From: Bifidobacterium catenulatum DSM 16992 = JCM 1194 = LMG 11043
Lineage (GTDB): Bacteria; Actinomycetota; Actinomycetes; Actinomycetales; Bifidobacteriaceae
DNA length: 64,000 nucleotides
Assembly: GCF_001025195.1 (NCBI RefSeq)
Contig: NZ_AP012325.1
Span: forward strand, 1-64,000
Direction of reading: 5' to 3'
Every line of letters starts with the position of its first letter. Position 1 is the stretch's first letter. Below are positions 18,310 through 27,729 of the stretch, piece by piece. Both the position numbers and the translations under genes were made by a program. Under the pieces are notes generated by a model that was given only the letters and a program-made list of their open reading frames with translations, had not been told where the DNA came from and searched no databases.

Positions 18310-21066
18310 TCAGCCGGTGTTCTGCAAGCCTGCTGCGACACCCGACACGGTGCACAGGATCAGGTAGGTGTAGTTCTCCTTCTGTCCGTGCGTGAGCTCT
18401 TCCTTGTCCACGCGCTTGCGTAGCGAGCCGAGGGCGAGCACCTGGGTGGCGGACAGCGCATCTACGTACGGCGAGCGGATGCGGATGGCCTGGCCGAGCA
18501 CGTGGCGGTGCTGCAGAGGCCACTTGTCGCCTACGATTTCGAGCACCCACTTGCGAGTGAGCTCCATCTCGTCGAGGACCTTCTTGTTGAGGTCCTCACG
18601 GTCTCCGAGAGCAAGGTACATCTTGGCGATGCGCTCGTCAGTCTTGGCCAGCGACATTTCGATGTTGTCGATGAACGTGGAGAACAGAGGCCATTCCTCA
18701 TACGCTTGACGCAAGGTGTTCAAATCGCCGAACTGCTCGCACGCGGTGCCCAGGCCGTACCATGCAGCCAGATTGATGCGTGCCTGCGCCCAGGAGAAGA
18801 TCCACGGAATGGTACGCAGATCGTCGAGGGACTTGGCTCCAAGGCCGCGTTTGGCCGGACGGGAGCCGATCGGCAGCAGGCCGATTTCGGTCAGCGGCGT
18901 GACGGTGGAGAACCACGGTGCGAATCCGTCGGTGTTCAGCAGGTCGAGGAAGCGGTTATGCGCGGCCTCGTCGAGCTTGCTGGCCATGTCGGCGTACTTG
19001 GCGGTCATGTCCGTATTGCGCTTCTCCACGCTCGGAGCGGACTGCAGCAGCGTTGCAGCCGCAACGGACTCGACGTGGCGGATGGCCAGTGCCGGGTTGC
19101 CGTAGCGCGCGAAGATGACCTCGCCCTGCTCGGTGAGCTTGAAGCGGCACTTCACGGAGCCGACCGGCTGTGCGAGCACGGCACGGTTAGCCGGGCCTCC
19201 GCCGCGGCCGACGGCGCCGCCGCGGCCATGGAACAGGGTCAGATCGATGTCATGCGATTCCGCCCACTTGGCGATGCGTTCCTGTGCGGAATGCAGGGCC
19301 AGGGTTGCGGAGGTCGGGCCGGCGTCCTTCGAGGAGTCGGAGTAGCCGAGCATGACTTCCATCTTGCCGCCGGTGGCCTTCAGACGAGCCTGGACCTCCG
19401 GAATCTTGATCATTTCCTCGAGTACGTCTACCGAGTTCTGCAGATCCTCAAGCTGTTCAAACAGCGGGATCACGTCGATGGTTGGAACATCCTTGGGATG
19501 GGAGAACGCCAGACGGTTCAGCTCGTACACGTCCTTGATGTTTTGGGCGCTCTTGGTGAAGGAGATGATGTAACGACGGGCAGCCTTGATGCCGTTGCGC
19601 TTCTGGATGGAACCAAGGGCGCGGAAGGTGTCGAGCACCTCGTGGGTCATCGGCTGCAGTTCGCCACGCTCACCGTGCAGACCATGTTCGCGGATATCCT
19701 CCAGCGCTCGGGAATGCACGACGGAGTGCTGGCGGAACTCCATCTCGACCATATGGAAGCCAAAGGTCTCTGCCTGCCAGATGAGGTCCTGCAGCGGGCC
19801 GTAGGCGGAACGTTTGGCGTTGGCTTCGGCGAGGGAGCGCTGCACGACCTTCAGGTCGGCGATGTAATCCTCGCAGGAGTGGTACATGAGATCAGCATCG
19901 CGGTCGATGGTGGCCTTCAGACGATCGGCCATGACCAGCATGACGGCACGGTGCAGCTCCTTGGTGGAGATCAGTGCGGCCTTGTCGGTCAGGCGCTCGC
20001 TCATTTCCTTCTGGTGGTTCCACAGGGACTTGAGCTCGGCACTCGGCGGAGTGGTCTCAGCTTCCATCGTCAGGTTCTTGCCAACGCGGCGGGTCTCGAT
20101 CTCCAGCGCGCCCAGCACGTGGTCGCTGAACTTGCGGGCCACCTGACGGCTCACCTTGGCGGTGACGTTCGGGTTGCCGTCACGGTCGGAGCCGATCCAG
20201 CTTCCCGGGTGGAAGAACGCCGGGCATACCGGCGGCACGAGGCCGGCCTTGTCTCCGAGGACCCAATCGTCGAAACGACGGTAGACCTGTGGAATGGTAT
20301 AGAACAACGTATTGTCGAAAATATCGAGAATGGTTTCAGATTCCTCAACCGGAGTCGGCTTCTTCAGTGCGATCGGAGAGGTGCGGAACAGCGCGTCAAT
20401 CTCGTTGAAGAGTCGACGGGAGTTTTCCTTCTTGTCTGAACCGCCAAGCAGCTTGTGCGTTGCGAGCAGCTGGGAGATGCGGCGGATTTTGCCTTCCACG
20501 GCTTTGCGGCGGGCTTCAGTCGGATGCGCGGTGAACACCGGATGGAACTCGAGCTTGTCGAGCAGTTCCTTGGCTTTGGCCGGACCCATTTCGTTAATGA
20601 GCTGGTGGTAGGCACAGGTCATTTCGTTCACTGGGTCGACGGCTTGGGTGTCATCTACGGCGGCCTCACGGCTGTGCAGCACGGAGACACGGTAGTTCTC
20701 CTCGCATAGGTTGGCCAGATGGAAGTAGGTGGTGAAAGCGCGGGCCAGCAGTTGTGCCTCATGCACATCCGTTTTATCGATGATGTCGACGACCTTCTGC
20801 AGGTCATCCTGATTCGGATTCGTATCCGTCAGAATGCCGGAGAAGCGTTTGGCGCTAGCGTTCAGTGCGTGTTCGCGCACTTCATCGAACTTGTCCAGCA
20901 GCTTTTCATCGAATTCGCCGAGCACCTCGCGAAGAATCTGCAAACACAGATCCATTTCCTCTTTGAGGGAAGCGGGAAGATCACGCTCCTCGGGGCCTTT
21001 GGTGCCGGTGCCGGACGAGACGATAGCTGCGTCGGCAGGCGTGATCTGTTCGTTTTCAGTTGTCAT
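18310..21066 (-). CDS. ppc: Phosphoenolpyruvate carboxylase
   Basis: The enzyme adds bicarbonate to PEP to give oxaloacetate, which replenishes the partial citric-acid pathway that bifidobacteria use for biosynthesis. The protein has 918 residues, the normal bacterial length. Visible motifs are VFTAHPTEARRK with the catalytic His, GYSDSSKDAG, the glycine loop FHGRGGAVGRGGGP and the C-terminal QNTG end. The ATG at 21066 is chosen because GGAGGT sits 4 bases upstream, although the frame is open for 81 more codons. Confidence 0.97.
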   Translation of the reverse strand: MTTENEQITPADAAIVSSGTGTKGPEERDLPASLKEEMDLCLQILREVLGEFDEKLLDKFDEVREHALNASAKRFSGILTDTNPNQDDLQKVVDIIDKTDVHEAQLLARAFTTYFHLANLCEENYRVSVLHSREAAVDDTQAVDPVNEMTCAYHQLINEMGPAKAKELLDKLEFHPVFTAHPTEARRKAVEGKIRRISQLLATHKLLGGSDKKENSRRLFNEIDALFRTSPIALKKPTPVEESETILDIFDNTLFYTIPQVYRRFDDWVLGDKAGLVPPVCPAFFHPGSWIGSDRDGNPNVTAKVSRQVARKFSDHVLGALEIETRRVGKNLTMEAETTPPSAELKSLWNHQKEMSERLTDKAALISTKELHRAVMLVMADRLKATIDRDADLMYHSCEDYIADLKVVQRSLAEANAKRSAYGPLQDLIWQAETFGFHMVEMEFRQHSVVHSRALEDIREHGLHGERGELQPMTHEVLDTFRALGSIQKRNGIKAARRYIISFTKSAQNIKDVYELNRLAFSHPKDVPTIDVIPLFEQLEDLQNSVDVLEEMIKIPEVQARLKATGGKMEVMLGYSDSSKDAGPTSATLALHSAQERIAKWAESHDIDLTLFHGRGGAVGRGGGPANRAVLAQPVGSVKCRFKLTEQGEVIFARYGNPALAIRHVESVAAATLLQSAPSVEKRNTDMTAKYADMASKLDEAAHNRFLDLLNTDGFAPWFSTVTPLTEIGLLPIGSRPAKRGLGAKSLDDLRTIPWIFSWAQARINLAAWYGLGTACEQFGDLNTLRQAYEEWPLFSTFIDNIEMSLAKTDERIAKMYLALGDREDLNKKVLDEMELTRKWVLEIVGDKWPLQHRHVLGQAIRIRSPYVDALSATQVLALGSLRKRVDKEELTHGQKENYTYLILCTVSGVAAGLQNTG

Positions 21067-21326
21067 CAGACCTCCTTCTCCAAACCATCGGGTTGCCCGG
21101 TCTGTCGGTCCTTCGCGGCACCTCCGCGATTGTTTTGGCCGTCTGTTGCGAGCCCACAGCCCTAAGTCTGGTGGGTAAATGCGTACCCATTGTATGCTCG
21201 GCAAATCGACAGTTTGGTTACGGAAATACCGGAAATGTCCGCATCGTGGTCCGACGGTGTCCACAAAGTGAAATCGATGGAAATTTCGAAAATCCTCCGA
21301 CCAGCCCACACGTTAGACCTGAACTT

Positions 21327-23156
21327 GTGAGCGCACAATACGAACATGAACATGAGACGAATTTCGATAGCGCGGAAAAAAGCGCTTCGGCCGTCAGCAA
21401 ATTCCATACACACTCCATTCCGCTCGATATGGAAGATATCGAACGGGATTGGGACAAGCCGGTCGCTGAAGCGGGAATCGCAGCAAAAGCCAGCGTGATC
21501 GTACGCGTCGGTATGCTCGATCTCGGCGCGGGCACCGGAAGCTTCCGCGTCCGCGAAATGATGCACCGCATCGCCTATCCGCTCGGCGTGCACGTACGCG
21601 CCGACGTGAACCTCACCGATATCGAAGCCTCCTGCACCGACGGCAAAGACCGCATCACCGAAGTCGTCGACCTACCAACCACCGGCGTCAATACGGAACG
21701 CATTTGGCTGCTCGAACACTTCGCTGACTGGTTCAACGTGAACCTCGGCAAAGGATCGATGTACCACAGCCAATCCGACGTGTCCGAAGGGCTTATGCAG
21801 CATCTCGACAAGCGTGATGCGTCGCAGGTGTCGGCTGACCTGTCGAAGCGTCTTCGCGAACGTCAGAAAGCCGAACAGAATCAGGAGGGATCTGACGATC
21901 CCGTGCTCGACGCGCTTGAAATGGTGACGGAACGCGCCGAAGCGACCGATACCATCGCGCAGCCGTTGCACTTGCGTGACATCGAAGCGGCAAGCGAGCA
22001 GCATAATCGCAGTGAACGTGAAACCAAGCGTGAAACTGCCAGCGCGGCCAACGTTGCGTCAAGCGAAGCGACCACGAAAAAAACGCGCAAAAATCGCAAT
22101 CACAAGCCGCCAAAAGGCCAATACGCCGAACATTTCGACCATGTCGGCAAAGAAAAGAACCAAACGCAAGGTATCACCGTTCGTCAAGCGCACGAACGAC
22201 TCAACATGATCGAACGGCGCAAGCCCCTGTATTCGCCGGCATTTGCGGGATTCGCCTCGGCCTGCGCCTGCGCATCCTTCGTGTTCCTGCTTGGCGGCGG
22301 CCCCTTCGACATGATTGGCGCGTTCATCGGCGCGGGACTTGGCCACTGGCTGCGCCGCCGCCTGTTCGCCCACCACCTCAACCAGTTCTTCGTGACATTC
22401 GTATGCGTGGCCGTCGCGGCACTCGCCTGCACGGGCACCCTGCGATTGATTGGTATTTTCGAGCCCGTCGCATTGCAGCATGACACGGCTTACATCGGCG
22501 CCATGCTGTTTGTGATTCCTGGATTCCCGCTGATTACGGGCGGACTTGATATGGCGAAAATTGATTTTCCGTCAGGTATTCAGCGCATTGCGTACGTGTT
22601 GTGCATTATTTTGATGGCGACGCTCGCAGGGTGGATGGTCGCTTCGATAGTGCACCTGAATCCGCAAGGATTCGAGCCTCTCGGATTGAACCCCGTCATC
22701 AACTGCCTGCTGCGCATGGTGTTCGCGTTCATCGGTGTGTGGGGCTTCTCTGTGATGTTCAATTCACCACAACGCATGTGCCTTGTGGCAGCCACCATCG
22801 GCTTGATCACAGACACCCTGCGCCTTGAAATCGTGGACATGGGCGTTCCCGCCGAAGCCGGCGCATTCATTGGCGCACTGCTCGCAGGCCTGCTCGCCTC
22901 TGCATGGCGTTCCGCGGTTCGTCGCGGTTGGCTCGCCCCGCATCTCGGCTACCCGCGCATCTGCCTGACCGTGCCGTCCATCGTGATCATGGTTCCCGGT
23001 TTGTACATGTATCAAGCCATGTTCCACCTCGGCCAATTCGATACCTTGAACGCCCTCGACTGGGCTTTCCGCGCCTTCATGGTGATTATCTGCCTGCCGA
23101 TCGGTCTGGCCATGGCTCGCGTTATCACCGATAAGTCTTGGAGATACGACATCTAA
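21327..23156 (+). CDS. ThrE-family threonine/serine exporter
   Basis: The protein fuses the two parts of the ThrE family: a DUF1212-like N-terminal domain (about residues 40-150, with AGTGSFRVREMMHRIA) and a polytopic C-terminal membrane region (about 300-605, with some ten hydrophobic segments, including a DUF3815-like half). ThrE of Corynebacterium exports L-threonine and L-serine; substrate here is inferred. A hydrophilic, Lys/Glu-rich linker of roughly 120 residues separates the halves. The GTG at 21327 (609 residues) has no clear ribosome binding site, and an ATG at 21429 is possible. It is divergent from ppc. Confidence 0.82.
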   Translation: MSAQYEHEHETNFDSAEKSASAVSKFHTHSIPLDMEDIERDWDKPVAEAGIAAKASVIVRVGMLDLGAGTGSFRVREMMHRIAYPLGVHVRADVNLTDIEASCTDGKDRITEVVDLPTTGVNTERIWLLEHFADWFNVNLGKGSMYHSQSDVSEGLMQHLDKRDASQVSADLSKRLRERQKAEQNQEGSDDPVLDALEMVTERAEATDTIAQPLHLRDIEAASEQHNRSERETKRETASAANVASSEATTKKTRKNRNHKPPKGQYAEHFDHVGKEKNQTQGITVRQAHERLNMIERRKPLYSPAFAGFASACACASFVFLLGGGPFDMIGAFIGAGLGHWLRRRLFAHHLNQFFVTFVCVAVAALACTGTLRLIGIFEPVALQHDTAYIGAMLFVIPGFPLITGGLDMAKIDFPSGIQRIAYVLCIILMATLAGWMVASIVHLNPQGFEPLGLNPVINCLLRMVFAFIGVWGFSVMFNSPQRMCLVAATIGLITDTLRLEIVDMGVPAEAGAFIGALLAGLLASAWRSAVRRGWLAPHLGYPRICLTVPSIVIMVPGLYMYQAMFHLGQFDTLNALDWAFRAFMVIICLPIGLAMARVITDKSWRYDI

Positions 23157-23258
23157 AAATTTGGCAATGGAGCGTTATCTGCGTTGATCCTCAGTCGGTG
23201 TACCTTCGTACGCCTTCCTTTGGTATGCCTTGATACCGCACACATTGCCAAATTTTTC
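23155..23258. repeat. Dispersed structured repeat, copy 1
   Basis: The core runs GCGTTATCTGCG ... GTACCTTCGTACG ... GCCTTGATACCGCAC and matches a second copy at 30.18-30.26 kb. It is enclosed by perfect arms, AAAAATTTGGCAATG at 23155-23169 and CATTGCCAAATTTTT at 23243-23257, that differ from the arms of copy 2. It starts directly at the exporter stop codon. A structured RNA or hairpin-type mobile element is possible. Confidence 0.65.
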
Positions 23259-23321
23259 CTAGGATTCCGAACGATACATAACAAATCGCAGAGTTTCGGA
23301 ATTTGGGCGCGTAAATGAGAT

Positions 23322-23373
23322 AAATGCGATTGCCGCAATGTTCAACCGGTACATTGGGACAATCGCATTTTTT
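23322..23373 (+). terminator. Rho-independent terminator downstream of repeat element
   Basis: AAATGCGATTG and CAATCGCATTT arms, with an inner CAATG/CATTG pair, are followed by TTTTTT. It ends the exporter transcript, which therefore includes the repeat element. Confidence 0.8.
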
Positions 23374-23379
23374 CAGAAG

Positions 23380-23438
23380 AGATTCGAAAGAAATTCGTTT
23401 CGACAGAGATTTGAAGAAAGAGATTCGAAAGAAATTCG
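23380..23438 (+). repeat. Direct repeat upstream of putP
   Basis: AGATTCGAAAGAAATTCG occurs at 23380-23397 and 23421-23438, a 41-bp period, ending 26 bases before the putP start. These could be activator or repressor sites; function is not shown. Confidence 0.5.
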
Positions 23439-23464
23439 GCTAGAAATCTAAGAAGAGAGAATTC

Positions 23465-25093
23465 ATGATTACCAAAGATTTTTGGGTGCTGCTGGCGATG
23501 GTCATCTATTTTGTGGCCATGCTCACCATCGGCTTCATCTACTCCAAGCGATCCAATTCCTCCACTCGCCAGTATTTCGCGGGTGGTCGAGGCGTTGGTC
23601 CGTGGCTGACGGCTTTAAGCGCCGAAGCCTCCGATATGAGCGGCTGGCTGCTCATGGGCCTGCCGGGCGTCGCCTACTTCACCGGTGCCGCCGACCCGCT
23701 GTGGACGGCCCTTGGCCTGGCTCTCGGCACCTACCTCAACTGGAAGCTCGTCGCACGTCGTTTGCGCCGCTACTCCGTGGTGGCAGGTGACGCGATCACC
23801 ATTCCGGACTTCTTCTCCAAACGATTCCATGACAAACGCAACATCGTCTCCACCATCGCGGCGCTGATCATTCTCGTATTTTTCTGCGTGTATGTCGGCA
23901 GCTGCTTCGTGACGGTCGGCAAACTTTTCTCGACCCTGTTTGGCTGGGACTACCACCTGACCATGGTGATCGGCGCGGCCATCGTGTTCGCCTACACCCT
24001 GATCGGAGGCTATCTTTCCGTGGTCGTGACCGACTTCATCCAAGGCTTGCTCATGTTTTTCGCGCTGGCCGTGGTGTTCATCGGTTCCATCGCATCCGTC
24101 GGCGGCGTAGACAACACCGTCGCCTTCCTCAAAGGCATTCCAGGCTTCCTCGACGGCACGCAAATGGCCACGCCGATTCTGAACGATGCCGGTGAGCAGA
24201 TTATCAAGGCTGGTCAGGCCATGTTCGGCGCTCCTACCGAATACGGCGTGATCACCATGATTTCCATGCTTGCGTGGGGTCTCGGCTATTTCGGTATGCC
24301 GCAGGTGCTTGTGCGATTCCTGTCGATTCGCAGTTCCGAAGAGATCAAAAAGTCCCGTATCATCGCCACCACATGGTGTGTGGTGTCGCTTACGTGCGGC
24401 GTGTGCATTGGCTTGGTCGGCCGTGCGATGATGCCGACGCAGTTCGTCACGCAGTCCGCTGCGGAGAATATTTTCATTGTGGTTTCGCAGGCGCTGCTGC
24501 CGAGCTTCATGTGCGGCATCGTGGTGTCGGGCATTTTCGCCGCGTCCATGAGCTCCTCGTCGTCATACCTGATTATCGGCGCTTCCGCGGTCGGTGAGAA
24601 TATTTTCCGTGGATTGCTCTATCGCAAGGCCACTGATCGTCAGGTGATGATGGTTGCCCGCATCACGCTGCTCGTCATGTTCATTTTCGGCATTGTGGTT
24701 GCGTTCGATCAGAATTCGTCGATTTTCCAGGTTGTGTCGTATGCATGGGCTGGTTTGGGCGCTTCGTTCGGTCCGCTGATGCTCTGCTCGCTGTATTGGC
24801 GCCGCACCAACAAATTCGGTGCGATTGCGGGCATGCTTTCCGGTACTGCGACCGTGCTGATCTGGCATAATCTCATCAAGCCGCTTGGTGGTGTCTTCGC
24901 TATTTACGAGCTGCTTCCGGCGTTCATTATCTCACTGCTGTTCATTGTGGTGGTGTCGCTGCTGACTCCGGCTCCCGATGCTGAAGTGCTGCACGAGTTC
25001 GATCATTATCTTGATGATCCCGATGACCGTAAAGTGGATGACGATTTGGTCGCAGCGGAAATCGCTTCCGGCGAAAAGCGCGCGCAAATCTAA
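23465..25093 (+). CDS. putP: Sodium/proline symporter PutP
   Basis: PutP imports proline with sodium through an SSS-family (LeuT-fold) permease. The 542-residue protein shows about 13 membrane spans. Family sequences include YFAGGRGVGPWLTALSAEASDMSGW early in the protein (sodium and substrate site region) and a loop with GYFGMPQVLVRFLSIRS. The charged C-terminal tail is cytoplasmic. An AGAAGAGAG lies before the ATG. It stands alone between two terminators, with a direct repeat upstream that may be regulatory. Confidence 0.93.
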   Translation: MITKDFWVLLAMVIYFVAMLTIGFIYSKRSNSSTRQYFAGGRGVGPWLTALSAEASDMSGWLLMGLPGVAYFTGAADPLWTALGLALGTYLNWKLVARRLRRYSVVAGDAITIPDFFSKRFHDKRNIVSTIAALIILVFFCVYVGSCFVTVGKLFSTLFGWDYHLTMVIGAAIVFAYTLIGGYLSVVVTDFIQGLLMFFALAVVFIGSIASVGGVDNTVAFLKGIPGFLDGTQMATPILNDAGEQIIKAGQAMFGAPTEYGVITMISMLAWGLGYFGMPQVLVRFLSIRSSEEIKKSRIIATTWCVVSLTCGVCIGLVGRAMMPTQFVTQSAAENIFIVVSQALLPSFMCGIVVSGIFAASMSSSSSYLIIGASAVGENIFRGLLYRKATDRQVMMVARITLLVMFIFGIVVAFDQNSSIFQVVSYAWAGLGASFGPLMLCSLYWRRTNKFGAIAGMLSGTATVLIWHNLIKPLGGVFAIYELLPAFIISLLFIVVVSLLTPAPDAEVLHEFDHYLDDPDDRKVDDDLVAAEIASGEKRAQI

Positions 25094-25127
25094 TCAAACA
25101 TAATGTGGCACATGCCGCTCAGACGCA

Positions 25128-25166
25128 ACAAAGGCCGGATTGCACAATACGCAATCCGGCCTTTGT
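25128..25166. terminator. Bidirectional terminator putP / trpS
   Basis: ACAAAGGCCGGATTGC and GCAATCCGGCCTTTGT form a 16-bp perfect stem between the convergent putP and trpS genes. T-runs are short (TTTG on both sides). Confidence 0.75.
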
Positions 25167-25215
25167 TTGATGGCTGAAACGCTGTTTAAAGCATGATTAT
25201 GGCGTTTCTGGAGCT

Positions 25216-26316
25216 TTAGTAGCGCATGCCCATGGCTTCGCGGACTTGCTCCAAGGTTTCGTTGGCGATGGCGTTGGCCTTCTTGTTGCCTTCGGCGAGC
25301 ACGTCGCGCACGTAATCCATATCCTTGGCGAGTTCCTCACGGCGGGCACGATGCGGCTCAAGGAAGCTGTTCACCGATTCGATCACATACGCCTTCAGCG
25401 CGCCTGCACCGGAATCGCCGATTTCCTCGGCGATTTCTTTCGGATCGCGACCGGTGACCAAACCGGCGGTCGTCAGCAGTGCGGAAACCTGCGGACGACC
25501 GATTGGATCGAACGTGATGCGACGCTCGGAATCGGTCGGACTCTTCTTGATGAGCTTGGCGGTTTCCTGCGCGGTGGCGCCCAACATGATGGAATTGCCG
25601 TACGACTTGCTCATCTTGCGGCCATCCAAGCCTGGAATCTCCGGCGCTTCAGACAGAATCGCGGCCGGCTCGGGGAACACCGGATGTTTCTTGGCGTAAC
25701 GTTCGTTGAAACGACGTGCGATGGTGCGCGTGATCTCGACATGCGGCAGGTTATCCTTGCCGATCGGCACCACATTAGCCTTGCAGAACAGAATGTCGCA
25801 TGCCTGGTGCACCGGATAAGTCAGCAGCAGACCAGTCAACGCATGGCCGGAAGCTTCCATTTCCGACTTCACCGTAGGATTACGATGCAGCTCGGCCTCA
25901 GTCACCAACGACAGGAACGGCAGCATCAGCTGGTTCTCCGCTGGAACGGCGGAATGCGTGAAAATCATGGTCTTTTCCGGATCGATGCCGGCAGCCATGT
26001 AGTCAAGCACCAAATTGAGCACATTGTCTTCGATATGCTCGGTCGTGTCACGATCGGTGATCACCTGATAATCGGCGATGATGATATTCGAATTCACGCC
26101 GCGATTCTGCATGGCGACGCGCTCACGAATCGAACCAAAATAATGGCCGAGATGCAGGCGTCCGGTCGGACGGTCGCCGGTAAGCATGGTGAACTTGCCC
26201 GGATTCTGTTCGATTGCGGCGAGCGTTGCGTCGGAACGCTTCTTCGCGGCGAGGAAGCTCGCGCTCATTTCATTGCCGACAGCGGTGATCTGCTGCTCCT
26301 GGGTTTCGTCCGTCAT
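25216..26316 (-). CDS. trpS: Tryptophan--tRNA ligase
   Basis: This class I aminoacyl-tRNA synthetase charges tRNA-Trp. The 366-residue protein has the HIGH-type motif GRLHLGHYFG near residue 54 and the KMSKS loop in GRKMSKSYGN near residue 240. The ATG at 26316 follows AAGGACATGT; the frame is open 23 codons further, but without a site or family support. Confidence 0.95.
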   Translation of the reverse strand: MTDETQEQQITAVGNEMSASFLAAKKRSDATLAAIEQNPGKFTMLTGDRPTGRLHLGHYFGSIRERVAMQNRGVNSNIIIADYQVITDRDTTEHIEDNVLNLVLDYMAAGIDPEKTMIFTHSAVPAENQLMLPFLSLVTEAELHRNPTVKSEMEASGHALTGLLLTYPVHQACDILFCKANVVPIGKDNLPHVEITRTIARRFNERYAKKHPVFPEPAAILSEAPEIPGLDGRKMSKSYGNSIMLGATAQETAKLIKKSPTDSERRITFDPIGRPQVSALLTTAGLVTGRDPKEIAEEIGDSGAGALKAYVIESVNSFLEPHRARREELAKDMDYVRDVLAEGNKKANAIANETLEQVREAMGMRY

Positions 26317-26443
26317 ACATGTCCTTTTCTTAAGAAAATCAGCGATTTTATCGTAAAAGTCTGAGCCGACAACGAAATATGGCATAACAAGTGGTACTCT
26401 CTTGTTTGATGAATTGATAGCACAGTAATCCTCAGGGGGTCAG

Positions 26444-26824
26444 ATGGGCCGCGGACGTCAGAAAGCCAAACAGCAGAAAATAGCCCGAAAGCTCAAGTAC
26501 CTGACCACCGACACCGATTACGATGAGCTCGCCAAGGAGCTCGGTGCCCAGGAGCCTGGTTCGGGTTCTTTTGATCCTTTCGCCGATATCGAAGCAAAAT
26601 ATTCTCACGATGCGGACGCTGAAGATGAGATTCCTGAAGATGTTCAGGAATCCGCGCAGGGCGACGCCGAGGATGACCTCGACGAGTATGCGAAGTGGGC
26701 CGCGGAGGCGGCGGCGAAGGCCACGAGCGGAGAGTTCCCGGCAGCCAAGTCCGCCGCACCGAAGCCACACAAGCCCATCCCGATGCCGATGCCCAGTGTG
26801 CTGAAGCCGAAGAAGCAGGACTGA
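26444..26824 (+). CDS. DUF3073 family protein
   Basis: This 126-residue actinobacterial protein of unknown function has a very basic conserved N-terminus (MGRGRQKAKQQKIARKLKY), then an acidic middle and a Pro/Lys-rich tail. The basic start hints at nucleic-acid or ribosome contact, which is inference. GGGGG lies 7 bases before the ATG. Confidence 0.88.
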   Translation: MGRGRQKAKQQKIARKLKYLTTDTDYDELAKELGAQEPGSGSFDPFADIEAKYSHDADAEDEIPEDVQESAQGDAEDDLDEYAKWAAEAAAKATSGEFPAAKSAAPKPHKPIPMPMPSVLKPKKQD

Positions 26825-26846
26825 TCGGCATATCAGGTACTTTGTG

Positions 26847-26894
26847 AAACCGCGATGCGGATATGCCTGCTAGGTGTATCCGCATCGCGGTTTT
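26847..26894. terminator. Bidirectional terminator DUF3073 / SCP gene
   Basis: AAACCGCGATGCGGATA and TATCCGCATCGCGGTTT form a perfect 17-bp stem, followed by TTGC on plus and CACAAAGT on minus. It separates two convergent genes. Confidence 0.8.
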
Positions 26895-26935
26895 GCTATG
26901 CGTCTTTGTGCCTGTGACGGTCTTCTCGCAGCCTG

Positions 26936-27373
26936 TCACACCAACGGCAGTAGATCGCTTAAATCGTCACGTTCGCCGACGGCGGTGATGCGGCCGGCAT
27001 CTTTTTCCTCCTGCCAGCTGGTGATGCCGGCGGCGAGCCGCATCCACACGTCCGGTTCCAGTTCGATCACGTCCGGCGGTGTGAGATTATGCGGATCGGA
27101 TGCCGGTCCGTCGAGAATCTTGATAGCGCCCCACGGTGCGACACGCACTTCCACGCCCTCTCCGGGCGCTTTTTTCTCCAGCAGATGCAGCGAGTAGCGC
27201 ACTGCCATCGCCCACAGCTGGCGTGGCAATCGTGGAGAGAATTCCAGACGGAAATCGCGTGCCGCGTCGGTATTCGTGGGAATACTGTCGGCGATCATGC
27301 GATGAGACGTTTGCAGCCATTGCGCAAATGCGTCATGTCCCTTATGCAGATCTTGTTCTCGAATAACAGCCAT
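26936..27373 (-). CDS. Sterol-carrier-family (SCP-like) protein
   Basis: This 145-residue protein matches the small bacterial SCP-like family annotated as sterol carrier protein in actinobacteria; the name does not prove lipid binding. It shows GEGVEVRVAPWGAIKI and LEPDVWMRLAAGITSW. No signal or membrane span is present. No ribosome binding site precedes the ATG, so a leaderless mRNA is possible. A perfect 16-bp palindrome lies 11 bases upstream. Confidence 0.75.
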   Translation of the reverse strand: MAVIREQDLHKGHDAFAQWLQTSHRMIADSIPTNTDAARDFRLEFSPRLPRQLWAMAVRYSLHLLEKKAPGEGVEVRVAPWGAIKILDGPASDPHNLTPPDVIELEPDVWMRLAAGITSWQEEKDAGRITAVGERDDLSDLLPLV

Positions 27374-27384
27374 ACGTGTTATTT

Positions 27385-27400
27385 TGTCGCTTGCAAGCGA
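27385..27400. promoter_or_regulatory. Perfect 16-bp palindrome at SCP gene promoter
   Basis: GTCGCTTGCAAGCGAC is perfectly palindromic and sits at -12 to -27 from the SCP-like start, where a repressor would block transcription. Its centre GCTTGCAA is shared with the operator at 14595. Confidence 0.5.
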
Positions 27401-27729
27401 CTATGATGGGGTGTTGCAGACAGCGTAGTCACAACTGAATAGGGGTGTGAAGAGAGGAAAAATATTTGCGATTGCTGACGGCGTTCTCAATTTTGTTGTA
27501 TGTCGTTTGCATGTTGTTCACAACGTTTTGGCAGCCGGTTTGCATCATTTTTTGCAAACGAATGCTGACCTGTAATCGCTTGAAATTTCGTCTTTTTTCT
27601 GATTATGTAGTATGCTGTGTATGAGAACGTATGCATGATGTTACTTAGTGTTCATGTAGCCGCTAATGCAAGGACGCTGGAGCAAGGCATAATGTTTCTG
27701 GAGAGTAATCCGTCAAAGGGAGTCGACTA
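27401..27729. promoter_or_regulatory. glgP upstream region with inverted repeat
   Basis: This 329-base AT-rich, gene-free stretch precedes glgP. GTTTGCA at 27538-27544 and TGCAAAC at 27553-27559 form an inverted repeat with an 8-base spacer, and GTTG-TTCA-CAAC lies nearby at about 27515. These are plausible operators for sugar-responsive control of glgP, which is inference. Confidence 0.4.

Noticed and set aside
18502-20439. 645-codon plus-strand frame opposite ppc
   Set aside because: It is a shadow of PEP carboxylase with no family features.
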